Below, in pieces: positions 1-9,935 of a stretch of 64,000 nucleotides of DNA (the first letter of the stretch is position 1; each line of letters begins with the position of its first letter). Made by a program: the position numbers and the translations under genes. The notes beneath the pieces were generated by a model. It had not been told where the DNA came from. It was given only the letters and a program-made list of their open reading frames with translations, and did not search any database. The DNA comes from Camelus bactrianus (taxonomy: Eukaryota > Chordata > Mammalia > Artiodactyla > Camelidae), in contig NC_133558.1 of NCBI RefSeq assembly GCF_048773025.1, forward strand, positions 19,388,501 to 19,452,500. Reading direction: 5' to 3'.

Positions 1-1502
1 AATAATTTCTCCCTGTCTATGGTGGGAGATATTTCTCAGATAACAGTATACAGTAATGCATAAATATATTTTTCTGAGAAGACAAATGAGAAATTACTAA
101 CTGCAGTGGCTTCTGAGTAGAGGACTTGGGTGACCAGGGGATAAGGGAAACAGTATGACTTACTTATTTTTGTATACTCTTGAGTATCTTTTGAATTCTC
201 TTTTGTGCTCATAAATAATGTTTTCAAAAAGCAAATGACATTAAAATCCCTTACACTTGTGAAACACTTGACATTCGTCTTCAGCTCATGAGTCAGGATG
301 CACAGTCTGACCCTCTACTCCAGACCCATCACCTGTTGACTGAGCTCTTCTGCCACAGAAATTCCATCGCTGGAAAAGATGGGCTGGATTGTATGGACAA
401 ATCTGTCCATGGATATAGCTAAAAATGCCACATGAAATACAAAAAAAATTTTTTGAAAGTACCAAAGAGTTTATAAGATACTAATAAATGACCACATCCC
501 AAAAGAAGGGAGAGATCCTGCTTGGCTCCAGCTCTGCACCCCCTGCTCTTGCTCTTGTCTTTTTCTCTCCATCTCCCTTCCCTTTTAAAAATTTAACAAA
601 GTTTTTAAATCCTGATTATGGTATATATGTGTAATATATAATATATAATATAATGTATATTCACTGTAAAACAAAGTATAAATGTTAAAATGATCAATAA
701 CAAAAAATTGAACTATAATTCTTACACCAGAGATATCTGTTTGCATTTTCTTTTAGTTTATTACACATCCTTCTGCTGATGCCCAAGTGCTGGAACTTTC
801 TCTAAGTTGTTGAGCACGGACATCAGTGACCCCCACCCTGCACTCTCAGATGCCATGTCCTAAGTCAGCTCAGTCTCCCACCTCCTGAGAGGGCTGTCTC
901 TCACTTTCTCCTCCCTCCTCAATCCCCTCCACTCCCTCCCCATTCCTTATTCTTAATGGTGAGGTTTTGTTTTCAGTCAGAAAATGAAAGAGGACTCTGG
1001 TAAGAATGACATCATCATCCTCCCGCACTCCTGTATCTGCACCTGTATCCTCACCTTCCCCCCAGTGATGACGGATGGTCCCTCCTGTCTAAGGCTGCCC
1101 CTCAGGGAGGGCACAGGGTGTGGCTCCTCTCTCCCCTGTATTATCACTCTCCCACTCTCTGCTGCCTCCTTCATTCCTGCCTACAGCTGCCATTCCTCCC
1201 ATTAAAATGAATCAAACAAATCTAAATAAATCAAAACAAAATACTCCCATAAACATCCACCACTCTATGTCCACTTCCCTCCCAACTACTGCCCCATGTC
1301 TATGACTCTCCTTACAGAACAATTCCCAAGTCCATTCTCACACCTACTGGGTTGTCTTTTTATTTTTAGCTAATGGATATATGCATATAGCTTTAAAAGT
1401 AAAACACTTCTGCAAGACTTGGTATCAAACAGATGTCCCCTATCTTCCTTGTCCCCCCGTCTTCTGAATCTCAGAGACAAGCTATTTTTTGACTTTTAAC
1501 TG

Positions 1503-1620
1503 AGGGGGGAGGGTATAGCTTAGTGGTGCATATGTGTTTAGTATGCACGAGGTCCTAGGTTCAATCCTAAGTACCTTCATCAAAAAATAGACAAATAAAT
1601 AAACTTAATTCCCCTGCAAA
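1503..1620 (+). mobile_element. Camelid tRNA-derived SINE (Vic-1 type)
   Basis: The head resembles a tRNA with A-box and B-box promoter halves (GAGGTCCTAGGTTCAATCC) and is followed by an AT-rich tail. From memory the body matches the camelid Vic-1 SINE family, which is the main evidence for the host lineage. The imperfect flanking direct repeats are about 13 bp (GACTTTTAACTGA on the left, AACTTTCAGTTGA on the right). The corresponding sites near 27.7 kb and 57.8 kb are empty, so it inserted after the unit duplicated. It is not a functional tRNA gene, because it is diverged and sits in SINE context. Confidence 0.85.
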
Positions 1621-2959
1621 AAATTTTTAAAAACTTTCAGTTGATTCTCTAATTATTTCTTCTGTGCCTCTAAATAGCATGTTTATAATACTCCTTTGTT
1701 TTCAGTTTTATGTACCATCTTTAGTTAATTGGTTCTTCTTTCACACACCACCATCCTCCCACTATAATTGTAATTCATAAACTTAGAAATCTTACCATTT
1801 TGATTAGCTCATGGTGCAGTGTTTGCATTGTTATGATGATGGAAATGTTAGTCACAACTGAGCACTTAGTAGACGATGATCACTTTTCTTTCCTTGAATG
1901 ATTTTTTTTATTTTCCCTGGAATAAATAATACCTTAGTTTTGTTGTACTCACTTTAAATCATTCCCAAACTCTCCACAGAGCCTAAGTCTTCCCAAATAT
2001 CTTTGAGCACATCTGATATTCCACTAACTTCATCTCTATGCACAGACCTGTCCCACAGTCCTCAGTCCTGCCTGGTGTGGACGGGGTCCCTGCACACGTG
2101 GGGCAGAGCTGACGTCCCAGATCCCCTTCACCTCCTCCTGGGCAGCCCTCTCCGTCTCTTGTTTGGCTCCCCTGAGGTCTGGATCCCATGTGTTTCCTGT
2201 TCTTTATTTTCTCCATCATCCCCGCCTCCCCCACCAACTTTGCCTAATAGTGTCCCAGGGAAAAGAGCACAGAAAGTACAACACTGAAACTCCGAAATGT
2301 CTTAGGCTCCCCCAGGGCTTACATGATGATTTCATATTGAACTCTGTTGGAAATACTTTTTTCTCTCAGAATTCAGAAGGCATTGCTTCACTGTCTTCTA
2401 GCCCTTTGACGTTTTCAAGGTCTCTTCTTTTCCACCCTCTGTCTGAAATGTCATTGTGATGTGTCTTGGGCTGGGTCCGTTTTCATCTCCTGCACTAAGA
2501 GTTTGGTTAGGCCATTCAGGATGTAAATGCTGGTCTTAATCTGAGTTTTCTTATGATTCCTACTCTCCATTATTTTTGAAACTCCTTTTATTACCTTGTT
2601 AGAATCCCTTGATTGACAGGCGAGTGTTCTAACAGGTCTTGTCTCCTCCTTGTTGGTACTTTTCCATCTACTTACTGACAGTATGACTCTAATCTTCCAC
2701 TTCATCTGTTCAAGTATTCATTCTATGACATTATTTTTAATTCCCAAGAGCTCTTTTTCATTCTATGATTGTATACAATCATATAGAATTCCGGTTTTGT
2801 TCCATATTCCATTATCTGCTCCATCTTTCAGATATTATTGATAACAGCGGCAGGGGACCTGTCGGGACTCCTGTTATCTGCTCTCATGGCATCATGAGCT
2901 CTTCCTCACGGCACTTAGGACAGTCGTGATGTGCATCTGTCTCGGTCATTTCTGTCCCT

Positions 2960-3240
2960 CTCCCGCACAGCAGAGCCCGTCTCCCATCACCAGGCGCCTA
3001 ACTGTTGTTCTCCTCGGGTGTCTCCAAATCCTGATACAAAGTGGCCCCAAAAGAGACGTTCCTTAACTTCTCTGAGTCTCCCTTTCCCTGTTTGCACAAA
3101 GGGACCACATATTGGGCCCCTCATGGGTTTGCTTTGAGGCATAAATTGACCCCGTATGTAAATCACATGGAATGACTGCCTGAGACATAGTCAGTGCTCC
3201 TCTACTCATAGTGACCATCATTACAGTGATTGTAGCATTG
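2960..3240 (+). repeat. MIR-like SINE remnant
   Basis: The stretch contains an MIR-like core (TTAACTTCTCTGAGTCTCC, then a GCCTGAGACATAGTCAGTGCTC-like tail) that is strongly diverged. The same remnant is present in the other two copies of the upstream block (near 26.1 kb on the minus strand and 59.3 kb), so it predates the duplication. Confidence 0.5.
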
Positions 3241-4349
3241 AGATTATTTCTACTCTTTGCTTCTATAATTCAAGATACATCCTTGAATGTGTATTTTTGA
3301 GAACATGTCTAATCATCTTCTTATGATAAATTTCTAAAACAAAAATTTCTGTGTCAAAATGTAAGCATATTGAAATTGTTGAGACACTTTGCAAAGGTGC
3401 TCTTTAGAAATTTTGTAACAATTTTCAATCCTATTAATCTTTATAACAGTGTATTTTTCCTATACTCTTTTCAAAATCAATACTCTCCTCATTTATTTTC
3501 ATTTTGTCAAAATGGTGGATTTTAATTCATTCCCATTTCTTATTCCGCATTTTCATTTTTTGTTTACATTTATTTATTGCTAATATATTTGTTTGACATT
3601 AGCATTTCTTCTTTTCCAAATTGTTTTCTAATATCCTTTAGTTATTTTTAGTTTGGGATATAGTTACTTTAAAATATTGAATTCAGAAGGACAAAGCAGC
3701 CTCCGACCACAGGAACTGGTCTGACACTTACACGGGCCTCAGTGTTGTGAGAATCAGGGCCGGGGCTCCCCACTCGGCCGTGTTATTCTGCTGTTGACAT
3801 AAGTCATCTCACAGCACTTCGACATCAGACAGGTACACCTGAGACCATGACACAGGGAGACAAGACAAGACCATGACATCATTCTGTACATTGGAAGATC
3901 TATATAACTCAGTGAAACAATGTATTAGCTAAAAAATTTCGTTCATCAGTACAAGAGACATTCAGTGTGCAAGACAGGCCTGTGGATTTTAATGTAACAG
4001 AACAGGAAATATTCAGTTATATTGTTTCAGGCCCACTTTGCAAATAACCTTTGAGAAGCTACTACTTGTGTAGTTTTAGTTTTGTATCAAAAAGGAACAT
4101 TCCACAATTATCTGAAAAGGTTATTAAAAATACTACTCCTACATATGTGTGAGCCTCTTTATAGACTTCAATCCAAATAAGGGATTAAACGAATTGAAAT
4201 TAAATTGAAAATCCAGTGGTCTTCTAATGAGACAGACGAGAAAGAGACTTGCAAAAATGTAAAAATGTAAAAAGCTTCACCTTCTCACTACCATGCTTAT
4301 TTTGGGAAATAGTCATTGTTCGTATTAAACGCAGTGGGATATTAATATT

Positions 4350-4873
4350 TGTTGCGGCCAGCGCAACAACGGTTCCTTTAAACAGACAGGCGACACAGCA
4401 CTTACGAAAAATAGACACAAGAATAAGATAAAAGATGGGACCAGGGGACTTGAGACCTCATGAATCAAGAGCCCTGAATGCCCGGTCTGCATCATATTTA
4501 TTATGATTCTCTAGCAGGAAATAACCTAAGAGTAGTTTAGAGGATGACTGAAGCCTAGTACCAACCACCAGGCCCCCAGCGCTCTAGGTTAGCTATTAAA
4601 AGATAGTCTTCATCCTGTCTCCCCCTGGCTTCATTCTTCCGACTTGTGAATTGGTCAGGTCTGTGTCACAGACAGCCTTTTGACCTCCCTTTAGCAAAAG
4701 GCAGAGTGTAAATGCTGGAGCAGTTTTCTGTTCATGTTTGCTCAGTTTTCTGAGACTAACATCATTTGCCTCCAGGAAGCATCTGGTTTCTGTTTAACAG
4801 CCTTAACCTGTTAAAGGGAATTTTGTATACTCGTTATTCTTTAGGAGACATCACATTGTTCTGTATTCCCACA
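4350..4873 (-). mobile_element. Solo LTR, class II (ERVK-like) endogenous retrovirus
   Basis: Read on the minus strand this 524-bp element begins TGTGGGAATACAG and ends GGCCGCAACA, so it has the TG...CA ends of an LTR. It also has an AATAAA-like polyadenylation signal in its 3' half. It is flanked by a perfect 6-bp target duplication, AATATT at 4344-4349 and 4874-4879, and 6 bp is the usual length for class II retroviruses. No internal retroviral sequence adjoins it, so it is a solo LTR left by recombination between two LTRs. The matching positions in units B and C lack it. The family assignment rests on target-site length and general form. Confidence 0.8.
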
Positions 4874-4879
4874 AATATT

Positions 4880-5018
4880 TACTTAAGTGAATTATTTAAA
4901 TTGAAGTACTGTCAATTACAATGTGTCAATCTCTGGTGTACAGCACAATGTCCCAGTCTTACATATACATATATATTCGTCTTCATATTTTTTCCATTAA
5001 AGGTTATTACAATTTTTT
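4880..5018 (-). repeat. L1 3'-end fragment
   Basis: This short piece matches the 3' untranslated end of artiodactyl-type L1 elements in antisense orientation: an ATTGAAGTA-like start, a GTGTACAGCA-like motif and a CATTAAAGGTTATTAC-like motif. Similar L1 ends occur at 46.98 and 54.82 kb. It is absent from the matching places in units B and C, as is the adjoining solo LTR. Confidence 0.7.
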
Positions 5019-5298
5019 AAATTTAACAGTATTATTCCTAGTATGGAAATTATCGATAGAAGTAGCCACGGAAACAACATTATCATCCTTGAGGTGTTCC
5101 TAACTTGGAAGACTGTATAGATATTCTGACCAAAAGCTTTGAAAATTGCTGAATTAGCCCCTGGGACAGGACTCAGTGAGACAGCGTGAAGAACAGCTCT
5201 CAGTGCAGGAGGGGTGGGATCACAGCAAAGTCCCAGTTCCCCGGGAGGCCGTGGCTCTCGGGGGTGGAGGGGTCTCATCGAGGGCGGGGACGATCTGT

Positions 5299-5420
5299 GC
5301 TGGGGATGCCCCATCTCCCCGGGCCTTCCTGCCTGGACACTGGTGACGCGGTCCCAGTTCTCACTCCCATTGGTGTCGCGTTTCTAGAGAAGCCAATCGG
5401 TTTCCAGTTATAAACTCAGT
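5299..5420 (+). promoter_or_regulatory. Class I promoter of unit A, lacking the interferon element
   Basis: Recognisable class I promoter parts are a kappa-B/enhancer-A-like site (GGGGATGCCCC, near 5302-5312), the CRE-like X2 site TGACGC (5344-5349), CCAAT (5394-5398) and TATAAA (5409-5414). The interferon-stimulated response element present in the unit B and C promoters (GTTTCACTTTCTCTC) is missing. The sequence jumps from CTCCCCGGG directly to CTTCCTGCCTGG, a loss of about 35-40 bp. Interferon response of this copy would be expected to be lost. Confidence 0.85.
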
Positions 5421-8400
5421 ATGGGCCTGTCCTCACTCTGGTTCTCGCAGACTTTCAGGGTGAGGATCTGGTGGCCCCGAACCCTTCTCCTGCTGCTCTC
5501 CGAGGCCCTGGCCCTGACCCAGACCTCGGCGGGTGAGTGCAGGGTTGGGAGGGAATGGCCTCTGAGGGGGAGGAGCAACCCCCTCCCCCCGCCGCCCCTC
5601 GCCCAGACCCGTCACCCCTCCTCTAACCCTCCCACTCCTCTCTCCCACCCTGAGGTCCTGGCCCTTTTTCCACCTGCCACCGCTTTAACGTCTAGCGAGC
5701 ACCCTCATCCCTGCCCCGCTTTCGCCCCTTCAACATCAGATCCTGGGACCCGCGTCCGCAGGAGGGTCGCGCAGGGTCTCACCCCTCCCCGCCCCCAGGC
5801 TCCCACTCCATGAGGTATTTCGAAACGGGGGTATCCCGGCTTGGCCGCAGGGAGCTCTGGTACGTGGAAGTCGGCTATGTGGATGACACCCAGTTCGTGC
5901 GGTTCAATACTGACGCCGCGAATCCGATGGATTCGGAGCGCTCCAATGGAGCCGCGGGCGCTGTGGGTGTAGCAGGAGTGGCCGGTGTACTGGGATCGGG
6001 AGACACGGAGAAGCAAAGGGAACGCACACATTTTCCGAGTGGGCCTGAACACCCTGCGCGGCTGCTACAACCAGAGCGAGGCCGCTGAGCGACGCGGGCC
6101 CGGATCCAGGTCACGATCCCCATCCCCAGGGACGGGACGGGGGCCCCCGGGTCTCCAGGCCGAGGGTCACCCAGATATTCCGCGACCCGCCCGGCCCTCG
6201 ACCCGGGAGTACTCGGCTGGTCTTTCACCGGGTTTCATTTTCGGTTTAGGTTTAATCGCTGCTGTTGGTCAGGCCAGCGGCCGTGCTGACCGCGGAGGTG
6301 CGGGTGAGTGGGCGGGGCTGACCCGGGGCGGGGGCGGGGTCTCGCACCTATTAGGGCAGGTAAGGCTGCGACGTGGGGCCGCATGGGCGCTTCCTCCACG
6401 GGTACGTGCAGGACACCGACGACGGCGCGGATTACATCGCCCTGAACGAGGACCTGCGCTCCTGGACCGCGGCGCACCCTGCGGTTCAGATCACCCTGCG
6501 CCAAGCGGGAGGCGGCCGGTGTGGCCGAGGACGACAGGAACTACCTGGAGGGCACCTGCCTGGAAGGGCTCCGCAGACACCTGGAGAACACGAAGGAGAC
6601 GCTGCAGCGCGCAGGAAGGAAGGGCCGCGGGGCCTCCACGATCTCCCCTCGGGCTGGAGCTGGCGTCCCACAAGGAGAGGAAAATGGGATCCGAATGGCA
6701 CAGAATATACATAGTGACTCACCAGTGCCTTGATTTTCTCTAAAGGACAATTAAGGAGCGCAGCCTCTTCTGGGATAAAGTGGGAGACCATCCCTGAAAT
6801 TAACTGATCAGCTGTGCCCTTTGCCCCAGGCCGCCATCCTGTGAGCCATGACTCTCTCTCAAGGCCTGTTCTTAGCCTGAGAACACCTTTGGATCCTGAC
6901 TCCAGCTTTTCTAACATATTCACCCTCCACCCACTCAAGACCATTAGTCTGTATTTCTCCTCTTGCACTCCTGAAGCCTCCTGTGTTGACTCTCAACCCG
7001 ATTCTATACTTTGAAAGCAATACGAGGTATTCCCATACCTACCCAATCCAGGCTGGTGTCCCAGGTTTGTGCTGCTTCTTTTCAAACCCATTGTCCTCTC
7101 CCTTCTCAGGACTGTCACCTGATGGTGCTTCAGTGACCAAAGGAGGTAACCTAAAGTCTTTATTTTCTGATACTCTTTGCTCAGACCATCCAAAGACCCA
7201 TGTGTCCTGCCACCCCATCTCTGACCATGAGGTCACCCTGAGGTGCTGGGCCCTGGGCTTCTACCCTGCGGAGATCTCACTGACCTGGCAGCGTGATGGG
7301 GAGGACCAGGCCCAGGACACGGAGCTCGTGGAGACCAGGCCTGCGGGGGACGGGACCTTCCAGAAGTGGGCGGCCCTGGTGGTGCCTCCTGGAGAGGAGC
7401 AGAGATACATGTGCCACGTGCAGCATGAGGGGCTTCAGGAGCCCCTCACCCTGAGATGGGGTGAGGAGGGAAACAGTGGGGTGGAGCTTCTTCTCAGGTA
7501 AAGCAGAAGCCCTTCTGGTGACCTTCAGCAAGACTGGGACTCAACCCTGAGGTCAGGGCCTGTTTCCTTCTCTTTGCAGAGCCATATCCTCAGCCCACCG
7601 TCCCCATCATGGGCATCACTGTTGGCCTGGTTCTCTTTGTGGTCACTGCAGCTGTGGTGGCGGGAGTTGTGATCTGGAGGAAGAAGTGCTCAGGTAGGGA
7701 AGGGAGGAGAGATCTGAGTTTTCTTGTCTCACTGGGGTTTCAAGTCCAGGTAGAAGTTTGCCTGCCTCCTTACTGGGAAGAACCATCCACACACACATGC
7801 TTGCCAGTCTGGAGCTGAGTGCTAGCACTGACTCTTTATAAAGCATGTGTGAAAATGAAAGACAAATTTTTCACCTTGATAATTCTGCCTGGGGACCATT
7901 TTACCAGAAGTCAGATGTCAGACGGGAAGGTCCCCACTGAGGACAGACTTCTGGGAGGACAGTTGGCCCAGTCCTCCCACATCTTTCTTCATGTTCCTGA
8001 TCCTGTCCTGGATTACTAGTCACAGATCTGGAAACTTCTCTGTGGTCCAGAACTAGGGGGTTTTCTAGGAACTCATGACTCAGCTTTCTTCCTAGCCTCC
8101 CATAGGATGTTCTCTTCTCACAGGTGAAAAAGGAGGGAGCTACACTCAGGCTGCAAGTAAGTAGGGAGTGAGTGTGGTTCCTGAGACCCTTGTGACGGCT
8201 CAGCCGGGAGGCCATGGGGGGAGCTCACCCCTCAGAGTTCCTTCTCTAGTTTCTCTCCTGTGGGTTCTGACCACGTCCTGGTTTTGTTCTCCTCCAGGCA
8301 GACAGTGCCCAGGGCTCTGATGTGTCTCTTACGGATCCCAGAGGTGAGACCCTGGAGGGCCTAGACTGGGAGAGGGGTTGGGGCAGAGGGGATGCCCTGG

Positions 8401-8885
8401 GTGTGGGGATTCTCTGAGTGGGACATTTTGGGCATATGGGGGGCTGTTGAGAATGTCAGCACTTCCATGACTGACCTGAATCGGTTCACAATTCTTTTCT
8501 TTCAGAGTGTGAGACAGCTGCCTTGTGAGGGACTGAGTGATGCAAGATGTGTTCACGTCCCACTTTGTGACTTCAGATCCCCTGACTCCTGTTTCTGCAG
8601 CTGCGTCTGAATGTGTCTGTGCTCCTATTACCATAATGTGAGTAAGTGGGGAGAGTGCCCCACCCCTGCCCCCCAGGACCCCTCCCCACCCTGACCTGTG
8701 TTCTCTTCCCTGATTGACTTTTCTTTTTCAGCAGAAGCAGGGCTGGGCCGTCTCCATCCCTGTCTTAATTTTGTGTTGCTCTGAGTAATACTGTCTTACT
8801 TTCCTAATGAGAATGAATCTGGATATGAATTTATTACTGCCTTGATGGGTTGATGGAATAATAAAGGTGAGGATTCCCAAAGTTT
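5421..8885 (+). pseudogene. MHC class I heavy chain pseudogene (unit A)
   Basis: All eight class I exons can be placed by comparison with the other two copies: 1 (5421-5532), 2 (5799-6084), 3 (about 6339-6614), 4 (7185-7460), 5 (7580-7693), 6 (8124-8156), 7 (8298-8343), 8 (from 8506). The normal start codon is replaced (CTGGTG), although an in-frame ATG at 5421 would give a longer leader of about 37 residues. Exon 2 has a 16-bp insertion that shifts the frame, and its splice donor GT has become CT. Exon 3 has lost its acceptor and has GA in place of its donor GT. Exon 7 is 2 bp short. Exons 4-6 (alpha3, membrane segment, first tail exon) remain open with good splice sites. I see no way to make a full heavy chain from it. 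Confidence 0.93.
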
Positions 8886-9870
8886 GAGAGAGGAAATAAA
8901 TGGAGCACTGAGAACCTTCCAGAATCTGCATGTTTGCTGTGTTGAGTCTGTTGCAGGGGGGACAGGAGAAGTATGTGAGGAGTGTGGGCAGGGACTGTGC
9001 CCAGTCAGTGCTCAGTTCCTTCTGGGCTGTGGAGGGGTCACTACTGGGATGGGTCATCTCTGTTCCTGTGTCCCTGTAACTTCAGTAGAACCTGGTCCCA
9101 CCAGGACCTGTGATCACAGGGACCCAGAAGTCACCTGGGCCTTGTCCTCTCTGGAAGATATTGGCAGTGAGGGCAGTGAAGGCTCAGACCAGAGTCCAGC
9201 CTTCAGCCCGTTTATTTTTGTGTTTATATTTTGCCTATTTAAAAAAATTTTTTAAAGTATGACTGTTCTTTTTCAAATTTAGAGCTCTGTTCTCATTCTG
9301 CTCTGGGTGTCTCCCATCTCTGACACCAGTAGGAGTCATTTTTGCCAATCATTGTCCCCACAAGTCCCAGGGGTCCCTGCACACAGGCTCTCAGTGGTAT
9401 CACGAGAGAAATTCTCAGCCTCATCCAGCTCTTGCCCTCCTTCTACTGCTATTTCTGGGATTCTTCTCTGCGTGTTTCCCTCACCTTTTTTGTAGAACAA
9501 AGATTCTGGAATTAGTGAAGAGGAGGGACCGAGTAGTTTCACATCCTCATTTAATTCTTACAGGATTTCTGTCTTCTCTGCAGCCACTCCCTCTCTCTGC
9601 CCTTAGATCTAGTGATGGCTCCAATCCCAACTCATGGATTAATAGAGCAGATCTGATGTATATTTACTGTAGGTTGGACCATAGGACCCATAAGCGTAGG
9701 ATCATCTTCTGAGAAGACAGATATCATTGTGTGTACTGTGGAGACGGGTGGCTGTGGGGTAGAGGGGAGATCATCACTTGTGAGAGACGGAAAAATGCTT
9801 TGAGGGGATGAAAATGTTCCAAAATTGACTGTGGTTATCATCACACCCCTCTGTGAATATGCTAAAATCA
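8100..9870 (+). repeat. Left arm of the A/B inverted repeat (class I tail and 3' flank)
   Basis: This segment, from the last class I exons through the 3' flank, is found in reverse orientation at about 13,600-15,400 with high identity by eye. The homology continues at 11,840-12,215 against 13,225-13,598. The left arm therefore carries about 2 kb that the right arm lacks (9870-11,840, mostly L1 fragments). Apart from the exons in its first part, no coding sequence is seen. The open frames near 8329-8634 and 8728-9057 are antisense to UTR or flank and occur in both arms only because the arms are homologous. Confidence 0.85.
8860..8865 (+). terminator. Polyadenylation signal of the unit A class I pseudogene
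   Basis: An AATAAA lies about 350 bp beyond exon 8, at the same place relative to exon 8 as in the unit B gene. It marks the end of the ancestral 3' untranslated region. Confidence 0.75.
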
Positions 9871-9935
9871 ATACTTCCCAATGGTTGAATGAGATATGTG
9901 AATTATACCTCAATAAAGCTGTTCTAACAAAAAGT
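9760..9935 (+). repeat. Old L1 3' end
   Basis: The sequence runs through motifs of old L1 3' ends (AATGTTCCAAAATTGACTGTGG, trimmed, then GTGAATTATACCTCAATAAA) and stops in an A-rich tail near 9935. Its upstream part is shared with the right arm near 13,600-13,760, so that part predates the inverted duplication. Confidence 0.6.

Larger units (their letters stand above)
1..4349 (+). repeat. Unit A upstream block of the class I duplication
   Basis: No gene is supported here. This non-coding stretch is the first of three copies of the sequence lying upstream of the class I genes. It matches about 24.4-29.3 kb on the opposite strand and about 56.3-61.06 kb on the same strand. The order of landmarks is the same in all three: an AT-rich tract, a pyrimidine-rich stretch near 900-1150, a segment with a GGCAGGGGACCTG motif near 2850, an MIR-like stretch and a segment near 3700-3880. 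Compared with the other copies it has gained a SINE (1503-1620) and lost roughly 0.5 kb near 3885. Short open frames here are not conserved between copies and look like chance. Confidence 0.85.

Noticed and set aside
1503-1575. A tRNA-like sequence
   Set aside because: The tRNA-like head is part of a dispersed SINE with an A-rich tail and flanking repeats, not a tRNA gene.
5985-6743. A 252-residue open frame in the unit A class I pseudogene
   Set aside because: It runs through exon 2, intron 2 and exon 3 in changing class I frames. It is a by-product of GC-rich sequence and the exon 2 insertion.
8329-9057. Open frames conserved between 8.3-9.06 kb and 14.4-15.2 kb
   Set aside because: They lie antisense to class I 3' exons and UTR; their similarity simply reflects the duplicated DNA.
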